NCBI RefSeq assembly: GCF_004365705.1
Contig: NZ_SOBN01000001.1
Location: forward strand, 4,574,001-4,638,000
Length of the DNA stretch: 64,000 nt
Direction of reading: 5' to 3'
DNA from: Streptomyces sp. 846.5
Lineage (GTDB): Bacteria; Actinomycetota; Actinomycetes; Streptomycetales; Streptomycetaceae
The notes under the pieces are model-generated. The model saw nothing but the letters and a program-made list of their open reading frames with translations. It had not been told where the DNA came from and ran no database searches. A program made the position numbers and the translations under genes. Numbering within the stretch: the stretch's first letter is position 1; each line of letters begins with the position of its first letter. Shown piece by piece: positions 62,215 to 64,000 of this stretch.

Positions 62215-63327
62215 TCAGCCCCTGGTGAGCAGGCTCACCAGGGGCTGAACCACTTCCGCAGGGCCGAAGCGGTCCTCGGCCGCCGCTCGGGCCGCCTGCT
62301 TCATCCGGTCGAGCTCGCCCCGGTCCTCGGCGAGTTTCCGCAGCGCCGCGGCCAGCGCCTCCGGGTCGCCGGGCGGTACCAGCACCGCCGCGTCGCCCAG
62401 CTCGCGCCGCTGCGGCTCGGTGTCGGAGGTGATCAGGGCGCAGCCCGCGGCAGCCCCCTGGAAGACCTTGTTGGGGACCACCCGCAGCGCCTTGGGCCCG
62501 GTGCCGAAGATGCCCAGGCAGACGTCGTGACCGGCCACCACGGCGGGGAGCTCGGCCGCGGGCACCCAGTCCAGCCAGCGGACGGAGCCGTCGGTCGGGG
62601 CCGCGCTCCTGGCGGCCTCCGAATCCTGGCCGCGTCCGATCATCGTCAGCTCGACCGGCACACCCTCCAGGGCGGCCATCGCCGCGGTGATGACCGGCGC
62701 GCCCTGCAGCGGGGTGAACAGACCGTAGAAGACCACGCTCAGCGGGGCCGGATCGGCGCCTGCGGAGGTGCGGGCCGCCGCGGCCGCGGCGCCGGCCTCG
62801 AACCAGTAGTCGGGTGCGCCGACCGGGACCACGACCGCACGCTCCCTGGCCGACTCCGGCAGCGCCGCGCGGTGCTCCTCGGTGTCCACCACGACCACCG
62901 AGGCGGCCCGCAGCGCGCCCGCGTCGATGGCCCGCAGCAGCATCTGCTTGACGCCGCCGCTGGACAGCCTGCGGTCCCTGGCCGTGTCGCTGGCGCTGAT
63001 CAGGTGGTCCAGCACGATCGGGGTCCGCCGGAACAGCAGCCGGGCCAGCCGTACGTCGAAGTGGCCCAGGTAGCCGACCAGGACCACATCGGGCCGCGGC
63101 ATCCGCCGGGCCGACCGGGCCAGCTGCCACCAGCGCGAGGCCAGGCGCAGCAGCAGCAGCGGCACCCGCCACGGCTGGGCCAGCATGGCCACCCGCCCCG
63201 CGGTGTCCAGCCCCAGCGGGACGTTGCATTCCTGGACGTCCATCCCGTGGGCGCGCAGCCCGTCGGCGATGATGCCGACCCGGGGGTGAGCGGACGTGTC
63301 GTAGGTGCCGAAGACCAGAACGCGCAT
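62215..63327 (-). CDS. GT4-type glycosyltransferase (GT-B fold)
   Basis: This 370-residue transferase has two Rossmann lobes: MRVLVFGTYDTSAHPRVG at the start, and VVFYGLFTPLQGAPVITAAM with the nucleotide-sugar-binding GPKALRVVPNKVFQGAAAG and SDTEPQRREL near the end. It lacks a signal or membrane helix, so it acts at the cytosolic face. The neighbours suggest a cell-envelope glycan or glycolipid. The ATG start at 63327 diverges from the next membrane-protein gene. The last residues QPLVSLLTRG are the terminator hairpin read as codons. Confidence 0.85.
   Translation of the reverse strand: MRVLVFGTYDTSAHPRVGIIADGLRAHGMDVQECNVPLGLDTAGRVAMLAQPWRVPLLLLRLASRWWQLARSARRMPRPDVVLVGYLGHFDVRLARLLFRRTPIVLDHLISASDTARDRRLSSGGVKQMLLRAIDAGALRAASVVVVDTEEHRAALPESARERAVVVPVGAPDYWFEAGAAAAAARTSAGADPAPLSVVFYGLFTPLQGAPVITAAMAALEGVPVELTMIGRGQDSEAARSAAPTDGSVRWLDWVPAAELPAVVAGHDVCLGIFGTGPKALRVVPNKVFQGAAAGCALITSDTEPQRRELGDAAVLVPPGDPEALAAALRKLAEDRGELDRMKQAARAAAEDRFGPAEVVQPLVSLLTRG
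62216..62247. terminator. Hairpin built into a coding 3' end
   Basis: A perfect 15-bp stem, CAGCCCCTGGTGAGC / GCTCACCAGGGGCTG, with a 2-nt loop lies inside the last ten codons of the minus-strand GT4 gene. It includes part of its stop, and lies 25 bp after the GT2 stop. It can end both convergent transcripts. Confidence 0.8.
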
Positions 63328-63378
63328 GGGACGAACAGTAGGGCAACGCGCCGCGCGGCCCGCAGCGGGCCTGGCGGC

Positions 63379-63409
63379 TTGCCCGGTTTCCGCCTACGGG
63401 GCTTATGCT
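63379..63409 (+). promoter_or_regulatory. Promoter of the membrane-protein gene, probably leaderless
   Basis: TTGCCC (63379-63384), a 19-bp spacer and TATGCT (63404-63409) precede the ATG at 63416 by 6 bp. The spacer is slightly long. No ribosome-binding site is present, which fits leaderless translation. Confidence 0.45.
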
Positions 63410-63415
63410 CCCCGC

Positions 63416-64000
63416 ATGCCCGACCCCGCAGTCAACGAAGCTGAACAGGATGTCTCCCGGCACCCCCAGGCACCGGCGTCACCGGCCGGGGCGACCCGGA
63501 CGGCCCGCCTGCGCGGCCTGATGAACAAGGGTCCGCTGGGCCGGGTCGTGCGGCTGGTCTTCGTGCTGGCCGCGGTCGGGCTCGGCGGCTATGCGCTGGC
63601 CTCCCAGTGGAGCCAGGTCAGGTCCGGGCTGGCGGATCTGGGCTGGGCGGCCGTGGCCGGCGCGCTGGTCGCCGTGCTGCTGGCAGCGCTGACCTCCATG
63701 CAGTCCTGGCGGGTGCTGCTGGGGGCCTTCGGCTCCAGGCCCCCGCTGCGCGGAGCCGCGCAGGTGTTCTTCGTCGGTCAGCTCGGCAAGTACCTCCCGG
63801 GTTCGGTGTGGTCCGTGGTGGCGCAGATGGACCTGGGCCGGGCCTACCGGATCCCGCCGCGCCGCTCGGCCAGCGCCGCCGCGCTCACGATGCTGGTCTC
63901 GCTGGTCAGCGGGCTGCTCTGCACGGTCTGTGCGCTCCCCTTCCTGCAGGGCGGTGCCATCGGCCGCTACGGCTGGGCGTTCCTCGCGGTCCCGGTGATC
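63416..64000 (+). CDS. LPG-synthase-TM-type flippase-like membrane protein (partial)
   Basis: The first 195 residues are present and the gene continues off the window. A 45-residue polar leader (MPDPAVNEAEQDVSRHPQAP and on) precedes helices at about 45-60, 72-95 and 150-175. It contains LGKYLPGSVWSVVAQMDLGR, the signature of the UPF0104/lysylphosphatidylglycerol synthase TM region (AglD/MprF flippase half). Such proteins move or sense lipid-linked molecules and sit beside glycosyltransferases. This suits the neighbouring GT2, GT4 and YfhO genes. Confidence 0.82.
   Translation, partial: MPDPAVNEAEQDVSRHPQAPASPAGATRTARLRGLMNKGPLGRVVRLVFVLAAVGLGGYALASQWSQVRSGLADLGWAAVAGALVAVLLAALTSMQSWRVLLGAFGSRPPLRGAAQVFFVGQLGKYLPGSVWSVVAQMDLGRAYRIPPRRSASAAALTMLVSLVSGLLCTVCALPFLQGGAIGRYGWAFLAVPVI

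Overview
The window is high-GC (about 72%) actinobacterial chromosome, almost certainly from the family Streptomycetaceae (Streptomyces, Kitasatospora or Streptacidiphilus). The evidence is the heavy third-position G/C bias, the GTG/TTG starts, an Lsr2 nucleoid protein, a large LuxR-type AAA regulator, a class E sortase substrate (LAQTG), F420-linked enzymes, and the typical Streptomyces run tilS-hpt-ftsH-folE ... folP-folB-folK ... panC-panD-nadB-nadC-coaX ... lysS-lsr2-clpC. No rRNA, tRNA, CRISPR array, IS element or prophage is visible.

Layout. 0-13.7 kb is a mixed left part: the start of an MFS transporter diverging from a WYL regulator; a terpene synthase diverging from a large LAL-type regulator; thioredoxin; a TetR regulator diverging from a DUF35 zinc-ribbon protein; small secreted proteins; a ThrE-type exporter with a partner membrane protein; an NlpC/P60 cell-wall hydrolase; a methyltransferase; and an F420-type oxidoreductase. 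13.7-30 kb is core metabolism and envelope: ppa, dacB, an HExxH zincin, tilS, hpt, ftsH, folE, two tandem membrane-anchored esterases divergent from an MprF-like protein, then folP, an NTF2-like protein, folB, folK and DUF3180. 30-44 kb holds a coiled-coil membrane protein, a lone NuoD overlapped by a MidA/NDUFAF7-type methyltransferase gene, a NarL-type two-component system, a threonine aldolase, PlsC, and the coupled cofactor block DUF2520-panC-panD-nadB-nadC-coaX. 44-53.4 kb has a sortase substrate, lysS, small proteins, BlaI-like and GNAT proteins, lsr2 and clpC. 53.4-64 kb is accessory: a secreted DUF1906 protein, a trypsin-NACHT-LRR protein with its Trypco2-like partner, and an envelope glycosylation group (YfhO, a GT2 and a GT4 glycosyltransferase, and a truncated LPG-synthase-type membrane protein).

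The two most notable things are these. First, the two-gene module at 54.4-58.0 kb encodes a small Trypco2-type protein and a 1077-residue STAND NTPase with an intact N-terminal trypsin-like protease. It is a strong candidate for an immune or conflict system. Second, a family of eight dispersed palindromic elements (arms 22-34 bp around a core GCGCAGTTCCCCGCGCC, often with a nested TGCAACTGG/CCAGTTGCA hairpin) lies immediately 3' of genes between 1.1 and 43.7 kb. None lies in a divergent promoter region and none occurs in the right 20 kb. One copy forms the last codons of a coding sequence, and two copies share a second, longer arm type.

Cofactor genes dominate the conserved part. Folate (folE, folP, folB, folK), pantothenate/CoA (panC, panD, coaX) and NAD (nadB, nadC) genes run in translationally coupled sets with ATGA/GTGA overlaps. 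The MidA-NuoD overlap suggests a methyltransferase and its substrate made together.
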